A DNA stretch of 64,000 bases from JAUJNH01 sp038253125 (GTDB lineage Bacteria; Actinomycetota; Acidimicrobiia; Acidimicrobiales; JAUJNH01), in contig JBBSHM010000002.1 in NCBI GenBank assembly GCA_038253125.1, positions 1 through 64,000 on the forward strand, given 5' to 3'. The position numbers were made by a program, and so were the translations under genes. This document shows, piece after piece, positions 8,276 through 16,837 of this stretch; the stretch's first letter is position 1; each line of letters starts with the position of its first letter. The notes beneath the pieces are model-generated. The model worked only from the letters and a program-made list of their open reading frames with translations, made no database searches and was not told the DNA's origin.

Positions 8276-9220
8276 ATGTCCACTCCCACTCTGACCTTTC
8301 GACTGGTGCTGGCTGGGGCCAGCGGCCTTCTCCTGCTCGGGGGCGTCGCTGCTGCTGTCACCGTGGATGACGACGGCGGTTCGCCCAGGAGGATCGACAC
8401 CGCGGCTGCGTCGGCGCCCGGAGACGAATCCGCCACTTCGACGGCCCCCGGGCCGCTGACCGACGGCCCGGCGACGACCGTGGTCGGTGCCCCCGACCCG
8501 GTCCCGGTCCCGGCGCCGACGAGCGACGCCGCCAGCCCGACCACCACGGCCAGGGCCCCGCGGGCCACGACCACGACTAGGAGCCGATCAACCGCAACCA
8601 GTTCTACGCCGGGCCCGCTGATGGCGCCGAAGGCCGGGTCCTACGGCTACGACGCCACTACCGGCGCCGACGGCGCCGCGGCCACCACGTCCAAGGCGAC
8701 TGTCATCGTTGAGGCCGCAGGCACCGCGGGGGCCGACACCCTTCAGGACATCACCATCCCGACCGGGGGCCTGGGCCAGGGCACGACCATCCGCAGCCGG
8801 GTCGCCTGGGGCCCGGCGGGCGCCATCGTCAGTCGCAGCCAGGCCTCGGGCGGCGACTGCATGTGGAAGCCGACGTGGCCGCAGTACGCGGGGAACCTGA
8901 AGATCGGCCAGGCATGGAGCTATGACACCAGCTGCTCGGTGACGTCTCCGATCCAGGCGACGATCCAGCGCCGGGGCAACCGGCGGGTGACCGGCACCCA
9001 GAGCATCGATGTCGCCGGTCGCCGGCTGGCCACCTGGACCATCGACGTCGACGAGACCACGGTCATCACGACCGCCCTCGGAGTGATCTCAGTCCGCTCG
9101 GTCGGCACCGAGCAGCTGGCCCCGTCGCTAGGACTGCCCGTAACCAAGACCGAAGCCCTCTCCGGAACCGGAATCCCCCCCGGCTCCACCTCCACCCTAA
9201 AGCTCGTCTCCCCGGCCTGA
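8276..9220 (+). CDS. Secreted or membrane-anchored protein of unknown function
   Basis: 314 residues from ATG 8276. Residues ~8-28 form one hydrophobic segment (LVLAGASGLLLLGGVAAAV), a signal anchor or signal peptide. Residues ~40-115 are a Pro/Thr/Ser/Ala linker of the kind that spans the cell wall. The C-terminal ~190 residues look beta-rich and carry two cysteines (195 and 220) that could form a disulfide outside the cell. No family recognised. It stands alone: 270 bp of sequence with no evident gene precede it, and a strong hairpin follows. Confidence 0.7.
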   Translation: MSTPTLTFRLVLAGASGLLLLGGVAAAVTVDDDGGSPRRIDTAAASAPGDESATSTAPGPLTDGPATTVVGAPDPVPVPAPTSDAASPTTTARAPRATTTTRSRSTATSSTPGPLMAPKAGSYGYDATTGADGAAATTSKATVIVEAAGTAGADTLQDITIPTGGLGQGTTIRSRVAWGPAGAIVSRSQASGGDCMWKPTWPQYAGNLKIGQAWSYDTSCSVTSPIQATIQRRGNRRVTGTQSIDVAGRRLATWTIDVDETTVITTALGVISVRSVGTEQLAPSLGLPVTKTEALSGTGIPPGSTSTLKLVSPA

Positions 9221-9266
9221 CCTCAAAGCCGATCTTCGCCCGCCGATCGAGGGCTTTTGGGGAGTT

Positions 9267-9296
9267 CGAGGGGGCGCAGCTTGCGGAGCCCCCTCG
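9267..9296. terminator. Hairpin between convergent genes
   Basis: CGAGGGGGC at 9267-9275 pairs perfectly with GCCCCCTCG at 9288-9296 across a 12-base loop. It lies between the stop of the secreted-protein gene and the end of the tetR remnant. There is no clear T run, so intrinsic termination is plausible but unproven. Confidence 0.55.
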
Positions 9297-9946
9297 TCAG
9301 GCGGCGAAAGGCGAGCTTGCTCGCCCGCCGTTGAAGGGCAGGCGGCCGAAGGCCGACCAGAAGACCCGCCCGAACGGAGCGAGCGCAGCGAGCGAGTGAG
9401 CGGCGGCTGAGAGCGCAGCGAGCGAGTGAGTGGCGGCTATAGCCCGCTTAGAACCGGTCCAGGCCAGCTCGGCCAGCTGGTCGGCCAGCTCCTCAGCGGT
9501 GGTGTTGGTGGTGCCGGCGGCCCGGGCCCGCAGCCAGTGGCGGCAGGTCGATTCGGCCATGCCGACGATGCCGTGGGCCAGGGTGAGGGTCCGGTCCGGT
9601 GGCAGCTCGGCTGTGATGAAGGAGGCAATGAGCTTGGCTATGGCTCCCTCCACCAGGCGCCGAAGCCGGCCTGGACCTGTTGGCGGGGCCCGTCGGCCTC
9701 GGCGGCGGCTTTGGCGATGACGTCCATGAGCTGGCCGCCGACGTCGTCGAGCAGCTCGAGGTAGAGGGCGCGCTTCGAGCCGAAGTGCTGGTACAGGACA
9801 GGCTTGGTGACACCGGCCGCCATCGCCACGTCGTCCATGGACGTGCCGTGGAACCCGCCTGCAGAGAAGGTGGCCAGCGCCGCGTCGAGGAGCTGACGGC
9901 GGCGTCGGGCAGCTGGGAGGCGGGACGGGCGGTCGGGGAGCGGCAT
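9297..9946 (-). pseudogene. Broken TetR-family regulator
   Basis: From ATG 9946 the frame gives a normal TetR DNA-binding domain (AALATFSAGGFHGTSMDDVA, then GVTKPVLYQHFGSKRALYLE), then runs AGFGAWWREP and stops at 9638. The typical TetR continuation (EGAIAKLIASFITAEL, then HGIVGMAESTCRHWL) is in another frame from about 9653. The join lacks roughly 30-35 residues normally present between these parts, so this looks like a deletion of about 100 bp that also shifted the frame. The last ~40 codons (9300-9440) are low-complexity repeats. A 102-residue DNA-binding fragment could still be made. Confidence 0.75.
9381..9438. repeat. Two 28-bp direct repeats
   Basis: The segment starting GAGCGCAGCGAGCGAGTGAG at 9381-9408 recurs at 9411-9438 with one mismatch. 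It forms the degenerate tail of the tetR remnant. Confidence 0.8.
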
Positions 9947-9948
9947 GC

Positions 9949-9970
9949 GTTGCTACCGGATGGTAACAAC
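9949..9970. promoter_or_regulatory. Palindromic operator in front of the tetR remnant
   Basis: A 22-bp palindrome of the form GTTGnTACC-GGAT-GGTAnCAAC ends 2 bp from the tetR start codon (9946). TetR regulators commonly bind such sites to repress themselves. Both half-sites are intact although the regulator is broken. Confidence 0.65.
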
Positions 9971-10372
9971 GGCTAGGGGCACTGACGGCGTGTGGCCCCC
10001 GGCAGCTCCTCGCAGCTCTGTGCCCTCTGCACGTTTTGGGCTATGTGCCCGGGATGGGGGATCGGACAGGGGTGCCGGGGACCGGCGACGAACGACTTGG
10101 GCATGGGACCGAAGCACCAGACACATCGCCGGTCCGGTACCCGGCCTCCCGAACCGCCGCGACCCGCGCCGGCGCGACGCCCCGCCCTCTCCCTGGTCGC
10201 CGTCCAGGCCCGCCGCCGCCGGCGCCGGCCCTTCCTCCTGTAGCGGTCAGTGCCAGCGCTGCGTGTGGCGGCCGGGGCCTTCGCCGGCTGCAGCGGCTGG
10301 AGCCCTCATCACTGTCACGGCCGAGGTTGCCGCCTTTACGCCGACGACCCTTGTGCGCAGAGCATCTTGTTC
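9971..10372. other. Gene-free stretch
   Basis: About 400 bp between the operator and the end of the small membrane protein gene. No reading frame has convincing protein character, and I see no RNA gene, repeat or terminator. It may contain the lost divergent target promoter of the TetR regulator, but nothing shows this directly. Confidence 0.4.
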
Positions 10373-10702
10373 TCAGGTGGGCGGCAGCTTGCGGTCCTCC
10401 CGGGCCGCCGCCTTCACCGCGTAGCCGAGGATGATGGCGGGCACCAGGCAGGCGGTGGCCACGGCCAGGCCGCCGATCACCAGCGTCACCGACCATCCCG
10501 GCAGGTCGTTCAGCGCCCCGACCACAAAGGCGACGATGGCCACGAGCAGAGCGAGATAGCCGACCCGGGAGCCGCACGACGCCAGCCGCCGCATCCGCTC
10601 ACGCTGAACCAGAACCCGGTCGCCGCTTGCCGCGGTTGGCGCCTCTGCGCTCCCCGTCGGGCCACAAGGCTTGCTTCCCGCCGGGTCGTTCACCCTGCTC
10701 AC
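10373..10702 (-). CDS. Small two-helix membrane protein
   Basis: 109 residues from GTG 10702, overlapping the upstream glycosyltransferase stop as GTGA, so translation is probably coupled. The N-terminal ~45 residues are polar, then two hydrophobic helices follow (VGYLALLVAIVAFVVGAL and VTLVIGGLAVATACLVPAII). The tail is basic. Family unknown; such proteins may help anchor or assemble envelope glycan enzymes, which is inference from the neighbour only. Confidence 0.65.
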   Translation of the reverse strand: MSRVNDPAGSKPCGPTGSAEAPTAASGDRVLVQRERMRRLASCGSRVGYLALLVAIVAFVVGALNDLPGWSVTLVIGGLAVATACLVPAIILGYAVKAAAREDRKLPPT

Positions 10703-11826
10703 ATGAGCCGAGCCAGGATGCTGGCCAGGCGGGCGGGGAGGTCGTTCACGTTGAAACAGTCGCGCACGATGGCCTCGTTGCGGTCCAGCTGTGCCTGGTC
10801 AGGGTGGTCGAGTGCGCTCCGCAGGCCGACTGGGTCGTCCACCTCGAGCCAGGCGAAGCCGTGCCGGCGCTCGAGGTCGGCCGCCACCGGGTAGCGCCGC
10901 ACGGCGATGGGCCGGCGGGCCACCGCCGCCTCCAGGATCGGCAGGCCGAAGCCCTCCCACGACGAGGGCAGCACCACGGCGTCGGCGGCGGCGTAGGCGT
11001 CGGCCATCGACAGGCCGTGCTCGTCGGCCCCCCGCAGGACGCGGGTGGGCGCGTCGGCCAGCAGCGCCGCCACCTCGGCGTCGAAGCCCTCCTCGGCCGG
11101 CCCCGTCAGCCAGTAGACGGCGCTGGCGGCGGCGGCCAGGGTCACGCCTTCGGCCACACCCTTGCGGCCGATCGCCCGGGTGGGCTGCAGGACGAGGCGA
11201 TCACCCGCGGCCAGGGCGAGGAGGTCGCGGGTGGCCTGCCGGTGACCGTCGGCTCCCCAGGCCGGGGCGATCCGCAGCGGCTCGACGACGGCGGCCACGC
11301 CGCGACCTGCCATCTGCCGCCGGGACAGCTCGTTGATCACGACATGTCCCCAGGCGGGGTCGCCCGGCGGCGACCAGCCCGAGGCCAGGTACCGCGGGCG
11401 CTGCCAGGGCAGGTCGTAGTGGTGGAGGATGGCCGGGCGGTCCGACAATGCGGCGGCGACGGCGGCGGCCGCCGCCGGGTGCAGCGGCAGCGAGCAGAGG
11501 TTCTCGACGATGACCACGTCACAGCCCTCGACAGCGGCAGCCACCTCGCCGACCGTCGGGTCGGCCACCACCGGCCACTCCAGGCCGGCGACGATCACGT
11601 CGACGGGACCGCACCCCGCCACGGTCCGGACCGACCAGCCCAGCTGGCCGAGCGCCCACTCCCACTGTCGGGCCACCACGCTCACCCCGTCGGCGCCGCC
11701 GAGGCGGAATGACACGAGCGCAGCGGCCGGCACGGACCTTGGAACGTACCCGTCGGCCCTCCCAGACATGCGGTTGATCAGGTCCGCCTTCACCAAAGGC
11801 CGCGCTGCCCCCCGAGCCAGGCGCAT
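10699..11826 (-). CDS. GT4-type glycosyltransferase
   Basis: 375 residues. The C-terminal half has the GT4 nucleotide-sugar site: RAIGRKGVAEG (phosphate-binding Arg/Lys) and the E-x7-E motif in PSSWEGFGLPILEA. The N-terminal half carries the acceptor domain with a VIVENLCSLPLHP segment typical of family members acting on envelope sugars. It would transfer a sugar from a nucleotide donor to an unknown acceptor. The true start may be internal (for example GTG giving VPRSVPAAALVSF), since the first ~28 residues look non-conserved. Confidence 0.85.
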   Translation of the reverse strand: MRLARGAARPLVKADLINRMSGRADGYVPRSVPAAALVSFRLGGADGVSVVARQWEWALGQLGWSVRTVAGCGPVDVIVAGLEWPVVADPTVGEVAAAVEGCDVVIVENLCSLPLHPAAAAAVAAALSDRPAILHHYDLPWQRPRYLASGWSPPGDPAWGHVVINELSRRQMAGRGVAAVVEPLRIAPAWGADGHRQATRDLLALAAGDRLVLQPTRAIGRKGVAEGVTLAAAASAVYWLTGPAEEGFDAEVAALLADAPTRVLRGADEHGLSMADAYAAADAVVLPSSWEGFGLPILEAAVARRPIAVRRYPVAADLERRHGFAWLEVDDPVGLRSALDHPDQAQLDRNEAIVRDCFNVNDLPARLASILARLM

Positions 11827-11910
11827 CGTCGAGCAGGCCCGTCTGGCCGAGAGAGGCCTTCACCGAGACAGGGCCCGCCTCGTCGAACAGGCCCGCTTCG
11901 CCGAGACAGG
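11827..11910. repeat. Imperfect 30-bp direct repeat upstream of ccdA
   Basis: Two 30-base segments at 11827-11856 and 11881-11910 both begin CGTCGA(G/A)CAGGCCCG and match at about 24 positions. They lie in the short region between the divergent glycosyltransferase and ccdA genes; role unknown. Confidence 0.5.
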
Positions 11911-11934
11911 TCCGCCGCGCTTCACTGGTGGGTG

Positions 11935-12711
11935 ATGTCCGCGCTGCTAGCCGTCAGCCTGCCCGCCGGCCTGGCGCCAGCGCTGGGCCTGGCGTTCCTG
12001 GCCGGGGCGGTGTCGTTCCTGTCGCCGTGCGTGCTGCCGCTGGTGCCGAGCTACCTGTCGCTGATGTCGGGGGTGGGGGCGTCCGAGCTGGCCGTGGCCA
12101 CCAAGGTCGACCAGCGCCGGCTGCTGCGCTCGACCCTGCTGTTCGTGGCCGGGTACTCGGCGGTGTTCACCGCCCTCGGCGCCGCCGCCTCAACCGTCGG
12201 GTCGTTCCTCTTCGATCACCAGATCGGGCTGCGCATGGTGTCCGGCGTGCTCATCGTGGTGATGGGGCTGGCGCTGGCCGGCCTGGTGCGCCCCGCCTTC
12301 TTCGACCGTGAGCGCCGCTTCCACGTGTCGCCCGCCGCCCTGGGGTCCTACGCCCCTCCGGTGATGGGGGCGGCCTTCGCCTTTGGCTGGTCGCCGTGCA
12401 TCGGCCCGGTGCTCGGCGCCATCCTCGGCCTGGCCGCCCAGTCGGCCAGCCTGGGTCGGGGCGTGGTGCTCCTGCTCGCCTACTCGGCCGGGCTGGGCGT
12501 CCCCTTCGTCGTCTCGGGGATGGCCTTCGGGCGTCTCACCGGTGCCTTCTCCTGGGTTAAGCTGCACTTCGGGGTGATCAACCTCGTCAGTGGCCTGCTC
12601 CTGGTCGGCTTCGGCCTGCTCCTGCTCACCGGGTCCATCACCGACGTGGTGCGCTCGCTCCAGGGCGCCCTGCGGGCCGTCGGCCTGGACACCTTCGCCA
12701 ACAGCCTGTAA
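11935..12711 (+). CDS. ccdA: CcdA-type thiol:disulfide transmembrane reductase
   Basis: 258 residues, about six membrane helices. The two redox cysteines sit in the expected pseudo-repeat positions: SPCVLPLVPSYLS (Cys32) and SPCIGPVLGAIL (Cys155). CcdA carries electrons from cytoplasmic thioredoxin across the membrane to reduce CcmG/ResA-like thioredoxins that keep apocytochrome c cysteines reduced. This fits the ccm cluster 1.4 kb downstream. GTG 11932 directly before ATG 11935 is an equally possible start. It converges with the sortase gene, 21 bp between stops. Confidence 0.92.
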   Translation: MSALLAVSLPAGLAPALGLAFLAGAVSFLSPCVLPLVPSYLSLMSGVGASELAVATKVDQRRLLRSTLLFVAGYSAVFTALGAAASTVGSFLFDHQIGLRMVSGVLIVVMGLALAGLVRPAFFDRERRFHVSPAALGSYAPPVMGAAFAFGWSPCIGPVLGAILGLAAQSASLGRGVVLLLAYSAGLGVPFVVSGMAFGRLTGAFSWVKLHFGVINLVSGLLLVGFGLLLLTGSITDVVRSLQGALRAVGLDTFANSL

Positions 12712-12732
12712 GGACGTGCCGGGCCCCCCCGG

Positions 12733-14049
12733 TCATGACGGCACGGCCTTGGCCAGGTGGGTGTAGAAGATCCAGAGGCCGGCGAGCAGGGGAACGGCGG
12801 TGAGCAGCCAGGCCGGCCAGCGGCGCCAGAGGCGGCCCAGCACCGTTCCGGCTACGGCCAGGGTGAGCACGGCCAGGCCCCACAGGGCCGAGGGAACCCG
12901 CTCGGCCGGGTCGCCGCTGGCGCCGACGACCTCGGATACAACCGGTGGCGCCGGCGTGGCCTCGGCCCCAGGCGGAGTGCGGCCGGGGTCGACGGCCGGA
13001 GCCGGCGGGGAGGCGGCGGCGGCCGGGCCCTTCAGGTCGGCTGTGACCACGAGCCGCTGGGCGGCCGAGAACCTCGGGTTGCAGGTGGTGAGGGTGAGCT
13101 GGTCGCCGGTGGTCGGGTCGAGCACCTCGACCTGGCCCGGCTTCACCACGAAGACCTGGCGAACCTCGTAGCGGAAGGCGCCCTGCACCGTGCTGACGAG
13201 GATCGGGTCGCCCGGCTTCATCTCGTCCAGGCGGAAGAACGGCGCCCCGTAGGTAGTGCGGTGGCCGGCGATGGCGGCGTTGCCGGGCTGGCCGGGCAGG
13301 GGGGTGCCGGCGTAGTGGCCGGGGCCCTTGCGCAGGTCGGAGAGCCCGACCCCTTCGACCACCGCCTTGTCGACGCCGATGCGGGGGATACGGATCTGGG
13401 CCACGGCCGAGCCGACGGGGGGCGGAGGTGGCGCCGGCTGGAACGCCGGCTGGCTGACCGCCAGGTCAGCGGGCGGCGGCGGGACGGTGAGCTGGCCCCG
13501 GAGGGTGTCCTGGTTGCGCGACTCAGCGACGTTGGTGCCGAGCAGCTCAAAGGCGACGAAGCCGAGGACCAGCAGGCCGAGGGCGATCAGGGTGCGGCCG
13601 GTGGCCGACAGGACAGCAGGCAGGTCGAGGCGACGGGCGGGGCCGGGGCGGCCCGCCCTCCCGGTTCGCCTGGAGCGGTGGGCCGGTGCCGACGCCGGCG
13701 CCGGTGCGACGGCCAGGTAGGGGTCATCGGCTGGCGCAGGTGAAGTCGTCGGGGCGGGCTCATCGGCTGGGCTCGGTGCGGCGGCCGAGGGGGGGGCATC
13801 GGGCAGGATCGCCGCGGCTGGCGCCGGAGGCTCATCGGGCACCGTCGGTGCCTCGGCCGGGCCCTTGTCGACGGCGTCCCGGGCGCCTGCCGGCGGCGCC
13901 ATGGGTGTCGGGACGGCCGCTGCGTCGGGGGCTGGCCAGACGTCGGGGGTGTCGAGCTCCTCCGGGCTCAGCGGGGGCGGCCACGGCGGGGGGGCGTGCG
14001 GCGGATCGGGGGTCGGCCACGGCGCCGGGATGTCGACTGCCTCGTCCAT
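12733..14049 (-). CDS. Class E sortase with long Pro/Ala-rich N-terminus
   Basis: 438 residues from ATG 14049. Residues 1-135 are Pro/Ala/Asp rich and cytoplasmic. A membrane helix follows (TLIALGLLVLGFVAFELLG), then the sortase fold with catalytic His263 (AGHRTTYGAPF), Cys323 (LTLTTCNPRF) and Arg332 (AQRLVV). Two more hydrophobic helices close the protein. Class E sortases attach LAXTG-type proteins or pilins to the cell wall. No obvious sortase substrate is encoded nearby. It lies opposite ccmA (75 bp between starts), an unusual location inside a cytochrome maturation locus. Confidence 0.88.
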   Translation of the reverse strand: MDEAVDIPAPWPTPDPPHAPPPWPPPLSPEELDTPDVWPAPDAAAVPTPMAPPAGARDAVDKGPAEAPTVPDEPPAPAAAILPDAPPSAAAPSPADEPAPTTSPAPADDPYLAVAPAPASAPAHRSRRTGRAGRPGPARRLDLPAVLSATGRTLIALGLLVLGFVAFELLGTNVAESRNQDTLRGQLTVPPPPADLAVSQPAFQPAPPPPPVGSAVAQIRIPRIGVDKAVVEGVGLSDLRKGPGHYAGTPLPGQPGNAAIAGHRTTYGAPFFRLDEMKPGDPILVSTVQGAFRYEVRQVFVVKPGQVEVLDPTTGDQLTLTTCNPRFSAAQRLVVTADLKGPAAAASPPAPAVDPGRTPPGAEATPAPPVVSEVVGASGDPAERVPSALWGLAVLTLAVAGTVLGRLWRRWPAWLLTAVPLLAGLWIFYTHLAKAVPS

Positions 14050-14124
14050 GGACGGCAGAGACGGCCAGGCCTGGGCTTGCCTTGGTGGAATCGCCGGCGC
14101 CGCCGGTAGCCTGGGGTCGCTGGC

Positions 14125-14829
14125 ATGAGCCTCGCCGTCCACCTTCGCTCCGCCGTCTGCCTGCTCGGACGCTTCCCTGCCCTCGCGGGCGTCGACCTCG
14201 ACGTCCGAGCCGGTGAGGTGGTTCTCCTGGCCGGCCCGAACGGTGCCGGGAAGACCACCCTGCTGCGCGCCTGCGCCGGGCTGGTCCCCGTGGTTGACGG
14301 CACCGCCATCGTGCTCGGGCACGATCTCCGCGTCGATCGTCGGTCGATCCGCCGCCAGCTCGGGCTTGTTGGCCACGCCACCTCCCTCTACGACGACATG
14401 TCGGTGGTCGACAACGTCCGCTTCACCGTACGCGCCCGGGGCGGCTTTACCGGGGCGGTCGAGCCCGCCCTCGAGCGGCTTGGCCTGAGCGGCCGCCTCC
14501 GCAACGTTGCGGTGTCCCGCCTCAGCGCCGGCCAACGCCGACGCTGCACCCTGGCCGGCCTGGTGGCCGTAGACGCCGAGCTGTGGCTGCTCGACGAGCC
14601 CCACGCCGGGCTGGACGCCGAGGGCCGCGACCTGGTCGACCAGCTGGTGGGCGATGCCCGGGCCCGGGGCCGAACCGTCATCATGGCCAGCCATGACCTG
14701 GAACGGGCCTCCGCCGTCGCCTCCCGCCAGGTGACCATCGAAGCCGGCACCGCCCGCCGCCGCCCGTCCTCGCCGGACCGACCGTCCGAAACGCCAGCGC
14801 CGGCGCCGGAGGTCAGCGGTGTGGGCTGA
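14125..14829 (+). CDS. ccmA: Heme exporter ATP-binding protein CcmA
   Basis: 234 residues. Walker A GPNGAGKTTLL, signature SAGQRRRCTLAGL, Walker B LWLLDEPHAGLD and the H-loop MASHDL are all present. With CcmB/C/D it forms the ABC complex that drives release of holo-CcmE, the heme chaperone, in System I cytochrome c maturation. First gene of a tightly packed operon; it overlaps ccmB by 11 bp. The C-terminal ~30 residues are a Pro/Ser/Arg tail not typical of the family. Confidence 0.92.
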   Translation: MSLAVHLRSAVCLLGRFPALAGVDLDVRAGEVVLLAGPNGAGKTTLLRACAGLVPVVDGTAIVLGHDLRVDRRSIRRQLGLVGHATSLYDDMSVVDNVRFTVRARGGFTGAVEPALERLGLSGRLRNVAVSRLSAGQRRRCTLAGLVAVDAELWLLDEPHAGLDAEGRDLVDQLVGDARARGRTVIMASHDLERASAVASRQVTIEAGTARRRPSSPDRPSETPAPAPEVSGVG

Positions 14830-15487
14830 CGCCGGGTTGGTGGCGGGCAAGGACCTGCGCATCGAGCTGCGGAGCCGGGTGGCCCTGAACCAGGTGCTGC
14901 CGTTCTCCTTCGTGGTGCTGGTGCTGTTCGCCTTTGCCCTCGACCCCGACCGCGGCGTGCTCGACCGGGCGGCGCCGGGGCTGTTCTGGGTGGCCGTGCT
15001 GCTCACGTCACTGCTGGCCACCCAACGCTCGTTCGCCATCGAGGCGGCCGACGGCAACACCGACGCCCTGCGCATGTCGGGTCTCGACCCGGCCGGGCTG
15101 TTCCTCGGCAAGGCGGCGGCCGTCGCCGCCCAGCTCCTGGCGCTCGAGGTCCTGCTGCTGATCGGCGTCGCCTTCCTCTACGGCATCGCCCTGCACTCCT
15201 TCGGGCTGCTGGCGCTGACGTGCGTGCTGGCCACCCTCGGCCTGGCCGGCGCCGGCACCGTCTACGGGGTGATGGCGTTCGGGCTGCGGGTGCGCGAGAC
15301 GCTGCTGCCCCTGCTCATCCTGCCCGTGCTGGCACCGGTCCTGCTGGCCGCCACCCGCAGCTTCGAGGCCGCCCTCGGCGGCGTCCCCCGTGAGTGCATC
15401 GGCTGGCTGGGCCTGCTGGCCGCCTTCGCCGCCCTCTACGCCGTCGTCGGGCTCTTCGGCTTCGGTCCCCTCCTGGAGGAGTCGTGA
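14819..15487 (+). CDS. ccmB: Heme exporter membrane protein CcmB
   Basis: 222 residues from GTG 14819, six predicted helices. Features include the start AGKDLRIELRSR, the EAADGNTDALRMSGLDP cytoplasmic loop and a GLRVRETLLPLLILPVLAPV helix, all typical of CcmB. It is the membrane partner of CcmA. It overlaps ccmA by 11 bp and ccmC by 4 bp (GTGA), so the proteins are probably made in fixed ratios. Confidence 0.92.
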   Translation: MWADAGLVAGKDLRIELRSRVALNQVLPFSFVVLVLFAFALDPDRGVLDRAAPGLFWVAVLLTSLLATQRSFAIEAADGNTDALRMSGLDPAGLFLGKAAAVAAQLLALEVLLLIGVAFLYGIALHSFGLLALTCVLATLGLAGAGTVYGVMAFGLRVRETLLPLLILPVLAPVLLAATRSFEAALGGVPRECIGWLGLLAAFAALYAVVGLFGFGPLLEES

Positions 15488-16230
15488 GAACCGCCCGAAC
15501 CCCCGTCGCCCTCCGAGGCTCGACCATGCTGGGCTGGGCCTCGCTGGTCCTGGTCGGCGCCACCGTCGGCCTGGGCCTGGCGCTGCCCCGCACGCAGGAG
15601 CAGGCCGAGTACAGCCGGCTCATCGCCGTCCACCCGCCGGCCGCCTGGGCGTCCTACGTGGCCGTCGGCGTCGCCGCCTTCGCCGCCGTCGGCCACCTCG
15701 TCACCCGCCGCCTCGCCTGGGACCGCGTCACCATCGCCAGCCTCGAGGTCGGATCGGTCTTCACGGCCATCACCCTGGCCACCGGCTCGATCTGGGGCCG
15801 TCCCACCTGGGGGGTGTGGTGGGAGTGGGATCCCCGCCTCACGACCGAGGCCCTACTCCTTGCCATCCTCGTCGGCACCGTCGCCCTGCGCCGCTCGCTG
15901 GCCCCTGGTCGGGGCCGGGCCGTCATCACCTCGGTGGCGGCGCTGGCCACGGTCGGTCTGCTGCCAGTCATCCACTTCTCGGTGCTGTGGTGGCGGTCGC
16001 AGCACCAGGGCGGCACTCTCCTCGCCCCCGACCCCGCCTCCAACGCCGACAACCCCTACGTCGTGGCCATGCTCGTCGGCTTCGTGGCGTTCACCGTGCT
16101 GTTCGCCTGGATGGTCGTGCAGCGGGTGCGCATCGAGGCACTCGAGGAGGAGGCCGACGAGGTGGTGCTCGGTCGGGCCATCGCCGAGCGTCGGGCCGAG
16201 GGCAGGCCGACCAGCGGGGTCACCGCCTGA
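15484..16230 (+). CDS. ccmC: Heme-handling protein CcmC
   Basis: 248 residues from GTG 15484, preceded by CTGGAGGAG. It has six helices and a WWD domain (WGVWWEWDPRLTTEALL) with flanking conserved histidines (AVHPPAAW and VIHFSVLWW), the heme-binding elements that load heme onto CcmE. The GTGA overlap with ccmB and the TGATG junction with ccmD support translational coupling. The C-terminal 30 residues are charged and cytoplasmic. Confidence 0.93.
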   Translation: MRTARTPVALRGSTMLGWASLVLVGATVGLGLALPRTQEQAEYSRLIAVHPPAAWASYVAVGVAAFAAVGHLVTRRLAWDRVTIASLEVGSVFTAITLATGSIWGRPTWGVWWEWDPRLTTEALLLAILVGTVALRRSLAPGRGRAVITSVAALATVGLLPVIHFSVLWWRSQHQGGTLLAPDPASNADNPYVVAMLVGFVAFTVLFAWMVVQRVRIEALEEEADEVVLGRAIAERRAEGRPTSGVTA

Positions 16231-16337
16231 TGGGCTACGTCGCCGCCGGCTACCTCGTGACCCTCGCAGGCCTGGGCACCTACGCAGCCTGGCTCGTCCG
16301 CCGGGCCAAGCAGCTCAACCGCGAGCGGCTCCAGTGA
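16230..16337 (+). CDS. ccmD: Small heme exporter subunit CcmD
   Basis: 35 residues from ATG 16230, which overlaps the ccmC stop by one base. One hydrophobic helix (YVAAGYLVTLAGLGTYAAWL) is followed by a basic tail RRAKQLNRERLQ, exactly the CcmD layout. CcmD is needed to release CcmE from the CcmABC complex. Identification rests on position between ccmC and ccmE plus topology, because CcmD sequences are poorly conserved. Confidence 0.85.
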   Translation: MGYVAAGYLVTLAGLGTYAAWLVRRAKQLNRERLQ

Positions 16338-16837
16338 GCGGATTGAGCACAGCTCCGACGCTGGACGACGAGGACCTGCCCCCCGTCGTCACCACCCGGC
16401 GACCCCGCCAGGCCAAACCGGCACGCATCATCGTGTCGTCGGTCCTTGCTCTCGGGGCCATCGGCTTCCTGGTGAGCAAGGGCCTGGGAAGCGCCACCGT
16501 GTACTTCAAGACCGCGGATGAGGCCGTGGCCCAGCGCCGCCAGCTCGGCACGCACCGCTTCCGCATCCAGGGCTCGGTGGAGCCGGGAACCATCCGCCAG
16601 GACCAGGGCCGGCTGCTGTTCACCATTCTCGGCGAGCAGGGCGCCGAGGTGCCGGTGGTCCACACCGGAGGCCAGCCGACCGGGCTGTTCAAGGACTCGA
16701 TACCGGTCGTGCTCGAAGGGCACTGGACCGGCTCGGGGCCGGCCTACGCCTCGGACAAGATCATCGTGAAGCACTCCGAGACCTACCGGGCCGCCAACCC
16801 CGGCCGGGTGGCCGACTACAAGCCGACGAGCTCGTGA
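16334..16837 (+). CDS. ccmE: Periplasm-side heme chaperone CcmE (His type)
   Basis: 167 residues from GTG 16334, overlapping ccmD as GTGA. One N-terminal membrane anchor (IIVSSVLALGAIGFLVSKGL) precedes an OB-fold domain with FRIQGSVEPGTI and PVVLEGHW. The heme attachment motif is HSETY with His147 and Tyr151, the classical H-x3-Y form rather than the Cys-x3-Tyr variant known in some archaea and other lineages. It accepts heme from CcmC covalently and passes it to CcmF. Confidence 0.93.
   Translation: MSGLSTAPTLDDEDLPPVVTTRRPRQAKPARIIVSSVLALGAIGFLVSKGLGSATVYFKTADEAVAQRRQLGTHRFRIQGSVEPGTIRQDQGRLLFTILGEQGAEVPVVHTGGQPTGLFKDSIPVVLEGHWTGSGPAYASDKIIVKHSETYRAANPGRVADYKPTSS

Noticed and set aside
9945..10424. 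Protein genes in the gene-free stretch near 10 kb
   Set aside because: All frames are Arg/Pro/Ala-rich without hydrophobic periodicity or motifs and overlap one another.
12733..15111. A 792-residue reading of the sortase gene
   Set aside because: The extension runs antisense through ccmA and ccmB, which are unmistakable; ATG 14049 gives the normal sortase layout.
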